Source: Azospirillum sp. B4 (GTDB taxonomy: Bacteria; Pseudomonadota; Alphaproteobacteria; Azospirillales; Azospirillaceae). Taken from it: a stretch of DNA of 39,918 nucleotides. Below are positions 1-7,609 of the stretch, piece after piece. Below the pieces are notes generated by a model. The model was not told the origin of the DNA and did not search any database. It was given only the letters and a program-made list of their open reading frames with translations. Location: contig NZ_BACU01000390.1 in the NCBI RefSeq assembly GCF_000333275.1, positions 1 through 39,918 of the forward strand, written 5' to 3'. Position numbers and translations under genes: made by a program. The stretch's first letter is position 1, and every line of letters begins with the position of its first letter.

Positions 1-345
1 CATGTCAGCGCCCACAATGTCGGCCTGGACCCGGTGGCCTATCTCCAGGCCATTCCGCCCGAGGTCGTCGGCGAAATCCATGTCGCCGGGCATGAGGCCA
101 TCAGCCATGACGGCCGCCCCGTGCTGCTGGACACCCATGGCGGTCCCGTGGCCGACGCGGTGTGGGACCTGTACCGCCAGGCCGTGACCCGCTTCGGCCC
201 CCGGCCCACCCTGGTGGAGCGCGACACCAACATTCCACCGCTGGCGGAGCTGCTGGCCGAAGCCGCCCGCGCCGACGCCATCGCCCTGGACGTGACCGTG
301 GACGTGACCGTGGCCGGCGGAGGATCCCATGCCCACGCTGCTTGA
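1..345 (+). CDS. bufB: DUF692/MNIO family bufferin maturase, 3' part only
   Basis: The reading frame is open from base 1, so the N-terminal two thirds lie outside the window. The visible part carries conserved landmarks of the DUF692 multinuclear non-heme iron oxidase family: HVSAHNVGLDP, GEIHVAGH, DTHGGPV and LVERDTNIPP. These align clearly with the complete homologue at 11780-12727. Family members use two or three iron ions to modify cysteines of a precursor peptide; with a DUF2063 partner they make copper-binding bufferins. The stop lies 17 nt inside the next gene (bufC), indicating translational coupling. A perfect 12-bp tandem repeat at 289-312 (DVTV twice) lengthens the C-terminus slightly. 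The precursor gene bufA is expected just upstream of the window. The family call is firm; the bufferin assignment rests on bufC and DoxX next door. Confidence 0.88.
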   Translation, partial: HVSAHNVGLDPVAYLQAIPPEVVGEIHVAGHEAISHDGRPVLLDTHGGPVADAVWDLYRQAVTRFGPRPTLVERDTNIPPLAELLAEAARADAIALDVTVDVTVAGGGSHAHAA

Positions 346-1084
346 GCGCCAACGGGCGGTGCGCGACTGGGTGCTGGCCCCGCCGGACATGGCGGGCGTG
401 GCCCCGTTGCCGAACACCGGCCTGCATCGCGGCAGCACGCTGGGCGGCCTGGCGGCGGTTCTGGCCGACACCTTCCCGGTGGTGCGGCGCCTGGTGGGGG
501 AGGATTGCTTCATCGCCCTGGCCCAGGCTTACGTGCGCCATCAGCCGCCGGCGGACGCGCCGCTGTTGCGCTACGGCGCCGGCTTTCCCGCCTGGCTGGC
601 CGGGCAGACGGTGGCGACGCGGCTGCCCTATCTCAGCGACGTGGCCCGCCTGGAGGCGGCCTGGAACCACGCCTATCACGCGCCGGAAGCCGATCCCCTG
701 GACGGCGGCGCGCTGGCGGCCCTGGGCGACGCGGTGGAGGATGCTGTCTGGCACCTGCATCCCAGCCACCGCTTCGTCGCCTCCACCTGGCCCATCGACC
801 TGATCTGGCGGGCCAACCAACCGGACCAGCCGGACACGGCGGTGGACCTGGACGCCGCCCGGGTCCGGGGCGACACCCATGTGCTGCTGGTCCGCCCGGC
901 GGCCGAAGTCCTGCTGATGCGCCTGTCCCCCGGCGCCTTCGCCCTGCTGATGGCGTTGGCGGCCGGCCTGACCCTGGGAAGCGCCTGGGACAACGCGTTG
1001 GCCCTGGACGCGGGCTTCGATCTGGAACACGAATTGACCGGCCTGTTGGCGGCCCAAGTCTTCTGCGGAGTGGAATTATCATGA
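329..1084 (+). CDS. bufC: DUF2063 family bufferin maturation partner
   Basis: A 251-residue protein of the DUF2063 family, the usual partner of DUF692/MNIO enzymes; it is thought to bind the precursor peptide and present it to BufB. The N-terminal half has the typical pattern of this family: a helix (LLERQRAVRDWVL), then TLGGLAAVLADTFPVVRRLVGEDCF and an LPYLSDVARLEAAWNHAYHA segment. The C-terminal half is a second, less conserved domain. GGAGG sits just before the ATG at 329, and the gene overlaps bufB by 17 nt. Its own stop overlaps the start of the DoxX gene as ATGA. A diverged paralogue lies at 11038-11787. Family membership is seen in the sequence; the peptide-binding role is family knowledge. 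Confidence 0.88.
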   Translation: MPTLLERQRAVRDWVLAPPDMAGVAPLPNTGLHRGSTLGGLAAVLADTFPVVRRLVGEDCFIALAQAYVRHQPPADAPLLRYGAGFPAWLAGQTVATRLPYLSDVARLEAAWNHAYHAPEADPLDGGALAALGDAVEDAVWHLHPSHRFVASTWPIDLIWRANQPDQPDTAVDLDAARVRGDTHVLLVRPAAEVLLMRLSPGAFALLMALAAGLTLGSAWDNALALDAGFDLEHELTGLLAAQVFCGVELS

Positions 1085-1548
1085 CGGCGCGAACGACGGC
1101 CGAATCCAGACCCGCGCCGGTGGCCCTGGCGCTTTCCCTCATCCACCGGCTGGAGCGGGTGCCGCGCGGGCTGGACGCCCTGCTGTGGCGCCTGGCCGCC
1201 GCCACGGTCTTCTGGCGCTCCGGCCAGACCAAGGTGACGGGGTTCCACATCAACGACACCACCTTCGACCTGTTCCGGGATGAGTACAAGGTGCCCCTGG
1301 TCCCGCCGGAGGTGGCGGCCGTGCTGGCCAGCATCACCGAGAACCTGTGCGCCGTCCTGCTGGTCATCGGCCTGGCGTCGCGCCTGTCTGCCGGCGCCCT
1401 GTTCGGCATGACCCTGGTGATCGAGATCTTCGTCTATCCGGACAGCTGGCCCGACCATCTGCTGTGGTCGGCCGTGCTGGTGCCCATCCTGCTGCGCGGC
1501 CCCGGCGCCCTGTCGCTGGATCACCTGATCCGCCGGCGGTTCGAGTAG
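1081..1548 (+). CDS. DoxX family membrane protein of the bufferin operon
   Basis: A 155-residue DoxX-family integral membrane protein. Hydrophobic segments are visible around ALLWRLAAATVFWRSG, VAAVLASITENLCAVLLVIGLA, GALFGMTLVIEIFVY and LWSAVLVPILL, giving about four membrane spans. The family motif pattern RSGQTKVTGF followed by FRDEYKVPL is present. The start ATG overlaps the bufC stop (ATGA), so it is the third gene of one operon. DoxX proteins often close bufferin operons (then called BufD); a redox or quinone-related membrane role is usually supposed, but the exact function is unsettled. The second bufferin operon in this window has no such gene. Confidence 0.85.
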   Translation: MTARTTAESRPAPVALALSLIHRLERVPRGLDALLWRLAAATVFWRSGQTKVTGFHINDTTFDLFRDEYKVPLVPPEVAAVLASITENLCAVLLVIGLASRLSAGALFGMTLVIEIFVYPDSWPDHLLWSAVLVPILLRGPGALSLDHLIRRRFE

Positions 1549-1609
1549 CCTTTGATCCCGCCTTGGGCGACACTGCGCCACGCCGGGACCCAAGAGACGA
1601 CCGCCACCC

Positions 1610-2506
1610 ATGGAAATGAACCAGGTGCGCTATTTCGTGGCGCTGTGCGAAACCCTGAACTTCACCAAGGCGGCGGAGGCTTGCGGTGTCGCCCAGCCCT
1701 CGCTGACCAAAGCCATCCAGAAGCTGGAGGAGGAGCTGGGCGGGCCGCTGTTCGTGCGCGAACGCACCCTGACCCACCTGTCCGACCTGGGCCGCCTGAT
1801 GCGCCCCCATTTGGAGGCGGTGTTCCATGCCAGCGAATCCGCCAAGCTGGAGGCGCGCAGCTTCGGCAAGCTGGAAAAGGGCCGGGTGCGCCTGGGTGTC
1901 ATGTGCACCATCGGCCCCACCCGCCTGGTGGGCTTCCTGAAGCGCTTCCGCGCCGCCCTGCCCTCGGTGGAGGTGGCGCTGCGTGACGCGCCGGGGCGGG
2001 AGGTGCTGGCCCTGCTGATGGAGGGGGAGCTGGACTGCGCCCTGCTGGGCATCCCCAACCTGCCGGACCGGGTGGAGGCGCGTCCCCTGTACCGTGAGCG
2101 CTATACCGTCGCCTTCGCCCCCGGCCACCGGTTCGAGGCCATGGACGTGGTGCCGCTGAAGGAACTGGACCAGGAGGACTACCTGAACCGGGTGAACTGC
2201 GAATATCCGCAGCACTTCGACACCCTGGGCATCCCCGACCCCGCCGACGTCCGCGTCTGTTATGAAAGCGAGCGGGAGGACTGGATCCAGGCCATGATCC
2301 TGGCCGGTCTGGGCTGCGCCGTCATGCCGGAGTTCCTGCCCATGCTGCCCGGCATCGCCACCCGCCCCCTGATCGAGCCCGAGTTGTCCCGCACCGTCAG
2401 CCTGGCCAGCGTGGCCGGCCGCCGCCACTCCCCCGCCTTGCGCGAATTCATGGCCCTGGCCCGGCGGTATGAATGGGGCGCCCCTGTGGAGACGGCCGCC
2501 GCGTAA
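1610..2506 (+). CDS. LysR-type transcriptional regulator
   Basis: A 298-residue LysR-type regulator of standard length. The N-terminal winged helix-turn-helix is clear (residues 1-60: MNQVRYFVALCETLNFTKAAEAC followed by QPSLTKAIQKLEEELG), then the linker helix and a substrate-binding-like effector domain from about residue 90 (GRVRLGVMCTIGP). There is one cysteine in a position reminiscent of redox sensing (VNCEYPQHF), but no clear OxyR-style cysteine pair. It starts 61 nt after the DoxX gene and ends about 100 nt before the large Tat-exported protein. The short AT-rich gap between them holds a T-N11-A-like dyad, so it may control the downstream gene. The effector is unknown. Confidence 0.9.
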   Translation: MEMNQVRYFVALCETLNFTKAAEACGVAQPSLTKAIQKLEEELGGPLFVRERTLTHLSDLGRLMRPHLEAVFHASESAKLEARSFGKLEKGRVRLGVMCTIGPTRLVGFLKRFRAALPSVEVALRDAPGREVLALLMEGELDCALLGIPNLPDRVEARPLYRERYTVAFAPGHRFEAMDVVPLKELDQEDYLNRVNCEYPQHFDTLGIPDPADVRVCYESEREDWIQAMILAGLGCAVMPEFLPMLPGIATRPLIEPELSRTVSLASVAGRRHSPALREFMALARRYEWGAPVETAAA

Positions 2507-2534
2507 ATCCTTCCCGTGGCCCCTTGTTCTGTAT

Positions 2535-2546
2535 ATTGTATCCAAT
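2535..2546. promoter_or_regulatory. Candidate LysR-type dyad (ATTG-N4-CAAT)
   Basis: ATTG-TATC-CAAT is a small perfect dyad of the T-N11-A type typical of LysR binding sites. It lies in the only AT-rich stretch between the LysR gene and the Tat-exported protein. A TTGTTC sequence at 2524-2529 with a TATCAG 17 nt further on could be a weak sigma70 promoter overlapping it. The dyad is short and could be chance. Confidence 0.3.
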
Positions 2547-2603
2547 TATCAGCGCCGCCTAAGAGGGCTGGCATGGAACATGGCGGCAAGGGGTCCTGAA
2601 ATC

Positions 2604-5435
2604 ATGACGCACATCAACAAGCCGGTGGCCGAAGCCGCCACAGGTCCGCGCCGGCGTGACGTCATGCTGGCCGCCGGTGGCGTCGCGGCGGGCGCCATGC
2701 TGGCGGGGCCGGCGCAGGCCGTGGCGGGCACGGCCAGGACGGCCGCGCAGGCCTTCACCCTGGCCTTCAACGGCGCGGGCCTGACCAGCCTGCGCGCCGC
2801 CGGCGACAGCTTCGATACCGATTACCTGGAGCCGGGCCAGGCGCTGGGGCATGTCACCCTGGCCTACCGCCCCCTGGCCGACCACCGCGACGGCGCCGCC
2901 CCCTGGCGCACCGTCAGCACCCGGGATTTGACGCCCACCCGGCTGGAGCAGCCCGACGCCCAGGGCCGGGTGGCGGTGTATGAGATCGCGGACGGGGCCG
3001 GGCCGGCGCTGGGCCTGGTCGTCCGCCTTGGCGTGGAGAATGGCGCGCTGAGCTGGCAGGTGGCGTTGACCAACCAATCAGGAGCGCCGTTGGAGATCGG
3101 GGACCTGGTCCTGCCCCTGCCCTTCCATACCGAGTTCAAGGCCAAGCAGCCGGCCACGTCCACCGTGCTGAAGCACAGCTTCATCTCTGGCCACGGCTCC
3201 TTCCTGTTCTGGATGCGGTCCAACAGCGTGGGGCCCTACCTGGTCATGACCCCGGAACGGAAGACACAGTTCGAGTACTGGGAGCCCCGCCAGGGCGCCA
3301 AGCAGGACAGCGACAGTCCCGATCATGCCTATCGTCCCTATGGCGTCTTCATCCACGCCGCCGCCACGGGTGAGGCGATGCGCGCGGCCGGCGGACGCTG
3401 GCGCCAGCCGCTGACCAGCCTGACATTGAAGCCCGGCGACACCCGTCGCTTCGGCGCCCGCTTCACCTGGGCAGCCGACTATGACGGCGTGCGCGACACC
3501 CTGGTGGCCCAGGGCGGGATCGATGTGGAGGTGGCGCAAGGCATGACCCTGCCCACCGACCTGCCCGGCCGCATCGCGCTGCGCACCCAGGACAGCATCG
3601 TCGCGGTGGAGGCTGAGTATCCGGACCAGACCACCATCCGGGACCTGGGCACCCGCAACGGCCGCCGTATCTATGAGCTGCGCTTCCGCCGCCTGGGCGA
3701 GAACCTGGTCACCATCCGCCACGGCGCCAAAGGGAGCGGTCAACGCACCACCCGGCTGGAGTTCTTCGCGACCGAGCCGGTGGAAACCCTGGTCAAGAAG
3801 CGCGCCGCCTTCATCGCCGCGCACCAGCACCGCGACCCGGCCAAGTGGTACGATGGCCTGCTGGCGGAATGGAACATGGAGACCCAGACCCTGCTGGGCC
3901 CCGACAACTACGACCGCATCACCGGCTGGCGCATCTATGAGGTCACCTGTGACGACCCGGGCCTGAGCAAACCGGCCTACCTCGCCAGCAAGAACGCCGA
4001 GCATCCGGTGCAGGCGGAGGTTTCGGCGCTTGACTATTACGTGGAGCATTTCGTCTGGGGCGGGCTGCAACGCACGACGGAGGAGGAGGACAGCTACGCC
4101 CTCTATGGCATTCCCGACTGGAAGAAGAACCGCGACAGCGCCGACCCCGGCCCCAAGGGGCGCAAGCACTATTGGCGGCCCTACGACTACCCGCACATCA
4201 TCGCGATGTATCTGGGCCTGTACCGCGTCGCCACCCGCCATCCGGCCATCACCACCCGGCTGGATGCCGCCACATACCTGGAGCGCGCCTTCGGCACCGC
4301 GCGCGCCCTGTTCACCATCCCGATGAAGATCGCGGAATGGAGCGCGTATGAGACCGGCTTCTACAACGAGGTGGTGATCCCCGAGCTGATCGACGCCCTG
4401 GACGCCGCCGGAGAGAGCGCCAAGGCGGCGGAACTGCGCGGCCACTGGGTGCGCAAGGTCGACTTCTTCGTCAACGGCAAGCCCGACCTGTTCGGGTCGG
4501 AATATCCCTTCGATTCAACCGGCTTCGAATCCACCCAGGCCATGGCCCGCTATGCCCTGGACCATGCCGGCCAGCCGGGCTTTCCTGTCACCAGCCGGGC
4601 GGCCGCCAAGCGCTTCGCCGACGCGCAGATCGCCGCCAACCTGTTCTGTCGCGGCGTCATCGAGCCCACCTATTATTACCTGGGCAGCGACTACCGCGCC
4701 GCCGGCGGCGACGCCTTCACCCTGACCTACATGGCGCAGATGGGTGGCTGGGCCCTGCTGGACCATGCGCTGAACGACGCCGATGATCCCCGCCCCCTCC
4801 TGCGCCTGGCCTGGACCTCCTACCTCAGCGCCTGGGCCCTGGTGAACAGCGGCACGGCGGAAAGCGGCCACGGCTACTGGTACCCGGGGGCCGCCAATGA
4901 CGGCGCGTCCGGCGGCGGGTTCGAGCCCTCGTCCCATGGCACCACCTGGCTGGGCCAGCCCCACCACCGGGGCAGCTGGTACTATTCCAGCGAAAGCGAC
5001 CTGGGCTTCTGCGGCGCCCTGCGCATGGCCGCCACCCTGGTCAGCGACGACCCCGTGTTCGGCCGCTTCTGCTTCGGCGGCACGCTGACCGAGGAGGGCG
5101 GCTGGCTGAGGATCACGCCCCGCGACGGCGTCCGCCGCCGCCTGCACGCCCGCCTGCAACACGCCCGCCTGGCCCGCCAGCGCCTGGACCTGGAGGTGCA
5201 GGGCGCCCGCTTCGCCCCCAGCGACAGCATCGCCTGGCATCCCACCGACGCGCGCCTGCGCCTGACCCTGGACGGCGAGGCCCAGCGCCAGCCCCCCAGC
5301 CTGCGCCTGCGCGGCCTGCCCAAGGGCCGCTACCGGGTGACGGGGGGCGGCGTGCTGATGGTGACCGGTGAGGCGCCATGGGTGACGGTGGCGCTGCCGG
5401 CGGGGGTGCGGGAGGTGGCGGTGGAGCGAGTGTGA
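2604..5435 (+). CDS. Large Tat-exported DUF5695-like protein (probable carbohydrate-active, six-hairpin type)
   Basis: About 943 residues from the ATG at 2604. The open frame extends upstream into the LysR gene, but 2604 is preferred because it places a twin-arginine signal at the N-terminus: GPRRRDVMLAAGG, then an alanine-rich hydrophobic stretch ending near AQAVAG. An ATG at 2580 is the alternative. The N-terminal third looks like beta-sandwich. The middle (from about RDPAKWYDGLLAEWNMETQTLLG) is alpha-rich with many Trp/Tyr/Asp/Glu clusters (TTEEEDSYALYGIPDWKKNRDS, YWRPYDYPHIIAMYLGLYR, EYPFDSTGFESTQAMARYALDH), resembling DUF5695 proteins with a six-hairpin glycosidase fold. A short beta domain closes the protein. 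I infer a periplasmic sugar-chain-active enzyme or binding protein; the substrate is unknown. No transporter or TonB receptor lies beside it. Confidence 0.7.
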   Translation: MTHINKPVAEAATGPRRRDVMLAAGGVAAGAMLAGPAQAVAGTARTAAQAFTLAFNGAGLTSLRAAGDSFDTDYLEPGQALGHVTLAYRPLADHRDGAAPWRTVSTRDLTPTRLEQPDAQGRVAVYEIADGAGPALGLVVRLGVENGALSWQVALTNQSGAPLEIGDLVLPLPFHTEFKAKQPATSTVLKHSFISGHGSFLFWMRSNSVGPYLVMTPERKTQFEYWEPRQGAKQDSDSPDHAYRPYGVFIHAAATGEAMRAAGGRWRQPLTSLTLKPGDTRRFGARFTWAADYDGVRDTLVAQGGIDVEVAQGMTLPTDLPGRIALRTQDSIVAVEAEYPDQTTIRDLGTRNGRRIYELRFRRLGENLVTIRHGAKGSGQRTTRLEFFATEPVETLVKKRAAFIAAHQHRDPAKWYDGLLAEWNMETQTLLGPDNYDRITGWRIYEVTCDDPGLSKPAYLASKNAEHPVQAEVSALDYYVEHFVWGGLQRTTEEEDSYALYGIPDWKKNRDSADPGPKGRKHYWRPYDYPHIIAMYLGLYRVATRHPAITTRLDAATYLERAFGTARALFTIPMKIAEWSAYETGFYNEVVIPELIDALDAAGESAKAAELRGHWVRKVDFFVNGKPDLFGSEYPFDSTGFESTQAMARYALDHAGQPGFPVTSRAAAKRFADAQIAANLFCRGVIEPTYYYLGSDYRAAGGDAFTLTYMAQMGGWALLDHALNDADDPRPLLRLAWTSYLSAWALVNSGTAESGHGYWYPGAANDGASGGGFEPSSHGTTWLGQPHHRGSWYYSSESDLGFCGALRMAATLVSDDPVFGRFCFGGTLTEEGGWLRITPRDGVRRRLHARLQHARLARQRLDLEVQGARFAPSDSIAWHPTDARLRLTLDGEAQRQPPSLRLRGLPKGRYRVTGGGVLMVTGEAPWVTVALPAGVREVAVERV

Positions 5436-5466
5436 AGCGTGGCTTGCCTTAAATTCGCCTTCACGC

Positions 5467-5510
5467 GGCATCATGAACGCGCGAGAGTTGCGTGTTCATG
5501 ATGCCTTTCT
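5467..5510 (+). terminator. Hairpin after the DUF5695-like gene, possible terminator or start-masking stem
   Basis: Perfect 12-bp arms at 5467-5478 and 5494-5505, extendable by three further pairs including one G-U, enclose a loop of about nine nt. The right arm is followed by TTTCT. It lies 31 nt after the stop of the 2604-5435 gene, so it may terminate that transcript. The right arm also contains in-frame ATG codons (5498, 5501) of the next gene. Confidence 0.5.
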
Positions 5511-5521
5511 CGGAGGACGAA

Positions 5522-6814
5522 TTGGGTGGCCTGCGACAAACAAACATAGACACCTCCGCAGATGCATGCCGCACAGTTCTTCGCCATTTCCTGGCCGTCG
5601 CGGCCTTCCTCCTGCCAACGGCCACGGCCTGTGCCCAACCCTCACTGAGCGGCGCGGAACAGGCCTGTGCCCTTCTTCATGACCGCTATCAATTAGAATG
5701 CGCGAAAGACAATTTCCTGCTGGAACGGAACAACGTGCCATTCCTGGACAGGACCGGCGCGCAGGATCGCGATGGGTTCTTCGCCAACGTGGCGAACGGC
5801 ATCACCGTCATGGGCGATATGGGCATGCCCGCCTCCGCCCCAGTCTTGGTTTTCCCCGATGGCGCCGCCATCCCCTTATATGCCCTCGACTTTGTCGCGA
5901 AGCACAAAGTCCATGCAGTGGAGGACGACTATGGTGAAGGCTCGCCGATCTGGAAGACCCATCTGGGCGTGCTCGGGATGGAGGGCGATGACACCTGTTA
6001 TATCTTTCCCAGCGCTCTGGGGAAAGGCATTGCCGAATACTGCATTCCAACGAAGGACTTCCGGGATTGGCGTAGCGTGACCGCCGACGCCCCGGCGGAT
6101 GGGGCGGCCACTGCATTCGATGACGCATCGCTGACGGGGATCAGCGTCAGCGACATTCTGGTCGGGAAAGGCACCCTGATCGCCCTGCACCATCCCTCAT
6201 TTCGGCGGTTGGGCGTCACCGTGACCACCGACGGGGACAGGCGGATTGTCAAGGTCGCACGGAATATGCGGCCTTCTTCCAGTGATACTATTGGGCTTTC
6301 CATCAAATCCCCCGGGTCGTTCATCATCGATTTCGAAATTGATGCCAAACAGGAAGAATATATTTTAGACGTGACCGACCAGGAAATTCAAATTCGGCCA
6401 AATAACGGCGTCCACCGGCGTTTCTATTCATTGCATTGGCAGCGTCAGCATCGATACACATCCACATCCATGTCGATTTATTGCGCAGGCACGGACGCCG
6501 CCGCAGCGGACCGGTGCCGTGTGTTTTCACCCATCGCTGGCAAGTTCGGCGCCCTTAAATCGGAAAACGCCGCCGGCTACTTTACCCACGCCGGGTGGAA
6601 CGCTGTGCCCAGCTTCGTCGCCACCTATGAGATTCCACCCGGCAGCGATGTGGATGCGCTGAAGGCGGCCTTGCAAGCCGCCCTGCCCGATACGGATGAT
6701 GGCGTCACCTACAGGTTTTTCATTGAATGGAAGGGGCCGGCGGGCATGGGGTATTGCAACCACCGCCAGTGCGGACCGCTTTCCGAGGAAATCGCCAATA
6801 CGCCGGTGAATTAG
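5522..6814 (+). CDS. Hypothetical secreted protein
   Basis: I do not recognise the family. The frame is open from a GTG at 5492, with ATGs at 5498 and 5501, but all three lie inside a strong hairpin. The TTG at 5522 is preceded by GGAGG with 5-nt spacing and still leaves a good signal peptide (TVLRHFLAVAAFLLPTATACA, cleavage before QPS). That start gives about 430 residues. The mature protein begins with a cysteine-containing segment (QACALLHDRYQLECAKDNFLL, resembling DUF1311/lysozyme-inhibitor-like repeats, though weakly). It is otherwise beta-rich, with further cysteines (DDTCYIF, EYCIPT, IYCAGTD, DRCRVF, GYCNHRQC) that could form disulfides in the periplasm. Parts, notably 6280-6460, are clearly poorer in GC and use rare A/T-ending codons unlike the neighbours, suggesting acquisition from elsewhere. 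Confidence 0.65.
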   Translation: MGGLRQTNIDTSADACRTVLRHFLAVAAFLLPTATACAQPSLSGAEQACALLHDRYQLECAKDNFLLERNNVPFLDRTGAQDRDGFFANVANGITVMGDMGMPASAPVLVFPDGAAIPLYALDFVAKHKVHAVEDDYGEGSPIWKTHLGVLGMEGDDTCYIFPSALGKGIAEYCIPTKDFRDWRSVTADAPADGAATAFDDASLTGISVSDILVGKGTLIALHHPSFRRLGVTVTTDGDRRIVKVARNMRPSSSDTIGLSIKSPGSFIIDFEIDAKQEEYILDVTDQEIQIRPNNGVHRRFYSLHWQRQHRYTSTSMSIYCAGTDAAAADRCRVFSPIAGKFGALKSENAAGYFTHAGWNAVPSFVATYEIPPGSDVDALKAALQAALPDTDDGVTYRFFIEWKGPAGMGYCNHRQCGPLSEEIANTPVN

Positions 6815-6862
6815 GTCGCCCCTTTGCCCATGCCCTGTCTGGTGCGATAGAAGACAGGTGCG

Positions 6863-7195
6863 ATGCTCAACAACCAGCCGGCTCCTATGACCCGCCTCGA
6901 CACATTCTGCAAAATCGCCCTGTGGGTGCTGGGCTTCCTGCTGATCGTGGGCGGGTGCATGGCCATCTTCCCCGCCCTGTTCCTGACGGTGGTGGCCGCC
7001 AACGATACCGCGCAAGGCGGGACGGCGCCGGGCATGGTGTGGCTGCTGATGCCCCTGGCGGTGATGGGCGTGCCGGTGCTGATCCTGCTGTCAGCGCGCA
7101 AGTTCCCAGCCCACGTCAAGCACCACGCCCTGGCCATGGTGCTGGCCTGGGCGGGAGCGCTGTACCTGTTCGGGCGGTTCTGGCTGCATCGCTGA
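6863..7195 (+). CDS. Small membrane protein, unknown function
   Basis: A 110-residue protein with three clear hydrophobic segments: ALWVLGFLLIVGGCMAIFPALFL, MVWLLMPLAVMGVPVLILLS and ALAMVLAWAGALYLFGRFWL. There is no recognisable catalytic motif. GGTGCG precedes the ATG at 6863; an internal ATG at 6887 would shorten it by eight residues. Codon use returns to the high-GC pattern of the region. It stands alone between the secreted protein and the convergent ArsR gene. Confidence 0.7.
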   Translation: MLNNQPAPMTRLDTFCKIALWVLGFLLIVGGCMAIFPALFLTVVAANDTAQGGTAPGMVWLLMPLAVMGVPVLILLSARKFPAHVKHHALAMVLAWAGALYLFGRFWLHR

Positions 7196-7208
7196 GCAGG
7201 CGCCAGCC

Positions 7209-7553
7209 TCAGTCACCGCCGGGATAGTCGCCCCGCTTCACCAGCATCTGGCACAACTGCTTGCCAAACGTGCTCATGAACTCGTTGATCAGCGCCTCGT
7301 CGCGCCGATAGAAGGTCCACTGCCCCACGCGGTGGGAGGTCAGCAGGCCGGCGCGTTGCAGGATGGCGAGGTAGGTTGAGACGGTGGACTGTGACAGGGC
7401 CGTCTTTTCCAGGATGCGGGTGACGCACACGCCCTTGTCCAGGGGGTAGCCGTCCGGCTGGGCGGCGAAGTGGGTGGCGGGGTCCTTCAGCCACATCAGG
7501 ATGTCGCGCCGGACCGGATTGGCCAGGGCCTTCAGGATCGCTTCCACATCCAT
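7209..7553 (-). CDS. ArsR/SmtB family transcriptional regulator
   Basis: A 114-residue winged helix-turn-helix repressor: ILKALANPVRRDILMWLKD at the start, then TALSQSTVSTYLAILQRAGLLTSHRVGQWTFYRRD as recognition helix and wing. The longer open frame continues antisense-like upstream; the ATG at 7553 matches the family's N-terminus. Two cysteines (GVCVTR, KQLCQML) are not in a classic metal-binding ELCVCDL motif, so a metal effector is not evident. The gene follows the Old Yellow Enzyme homologue on the same strand after a 56-nt gap that holds a hairpin. It probably represses that operon through the dyad at 8841-8862. Confidence 0.88.
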   Translation of the reverse strand: MDVEAILKALANPVRRDILMWLKDPATHFAAQPDGYPLDKGVCVTRILEKTALSQSTVSTYLAILQRAGLLTSHRVGQWTFYRRDEALINEFMSTFGKQLCQMLVKRGDYPGGD

Positions 7554-7573
7554 CGCGTCGACACCCCGTGAAA

Positions 7574-7601
7574 CCGGGGAAGGCGGCGGCGCCCTCCCCG
7601 G
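7574..7601 (-). terminator. Hairpin between oxidoreductase and ArsR genes
   Basis: Arms CCGGGGA and TCCCCGG, continued after one mismatch by GGCG/CGCC, form a stem of about 11 bp. In the minus-strand transcript it follows the oxidoreductase stop by about 8 nt and is followed by GGTTTC. The U tract is short, so it may only attenuate transcription into arsR or stabilise the 3' end. Confidence 0.4.
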
Positions 7602-7609
7602 CCCAACAA

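Noticed and set aside
289-312. 12-bp tandem repeat in the bufB 3' end
   Set aside because: It is perfect but in frame and only lengthens the C-terminal tail; not a separate element.
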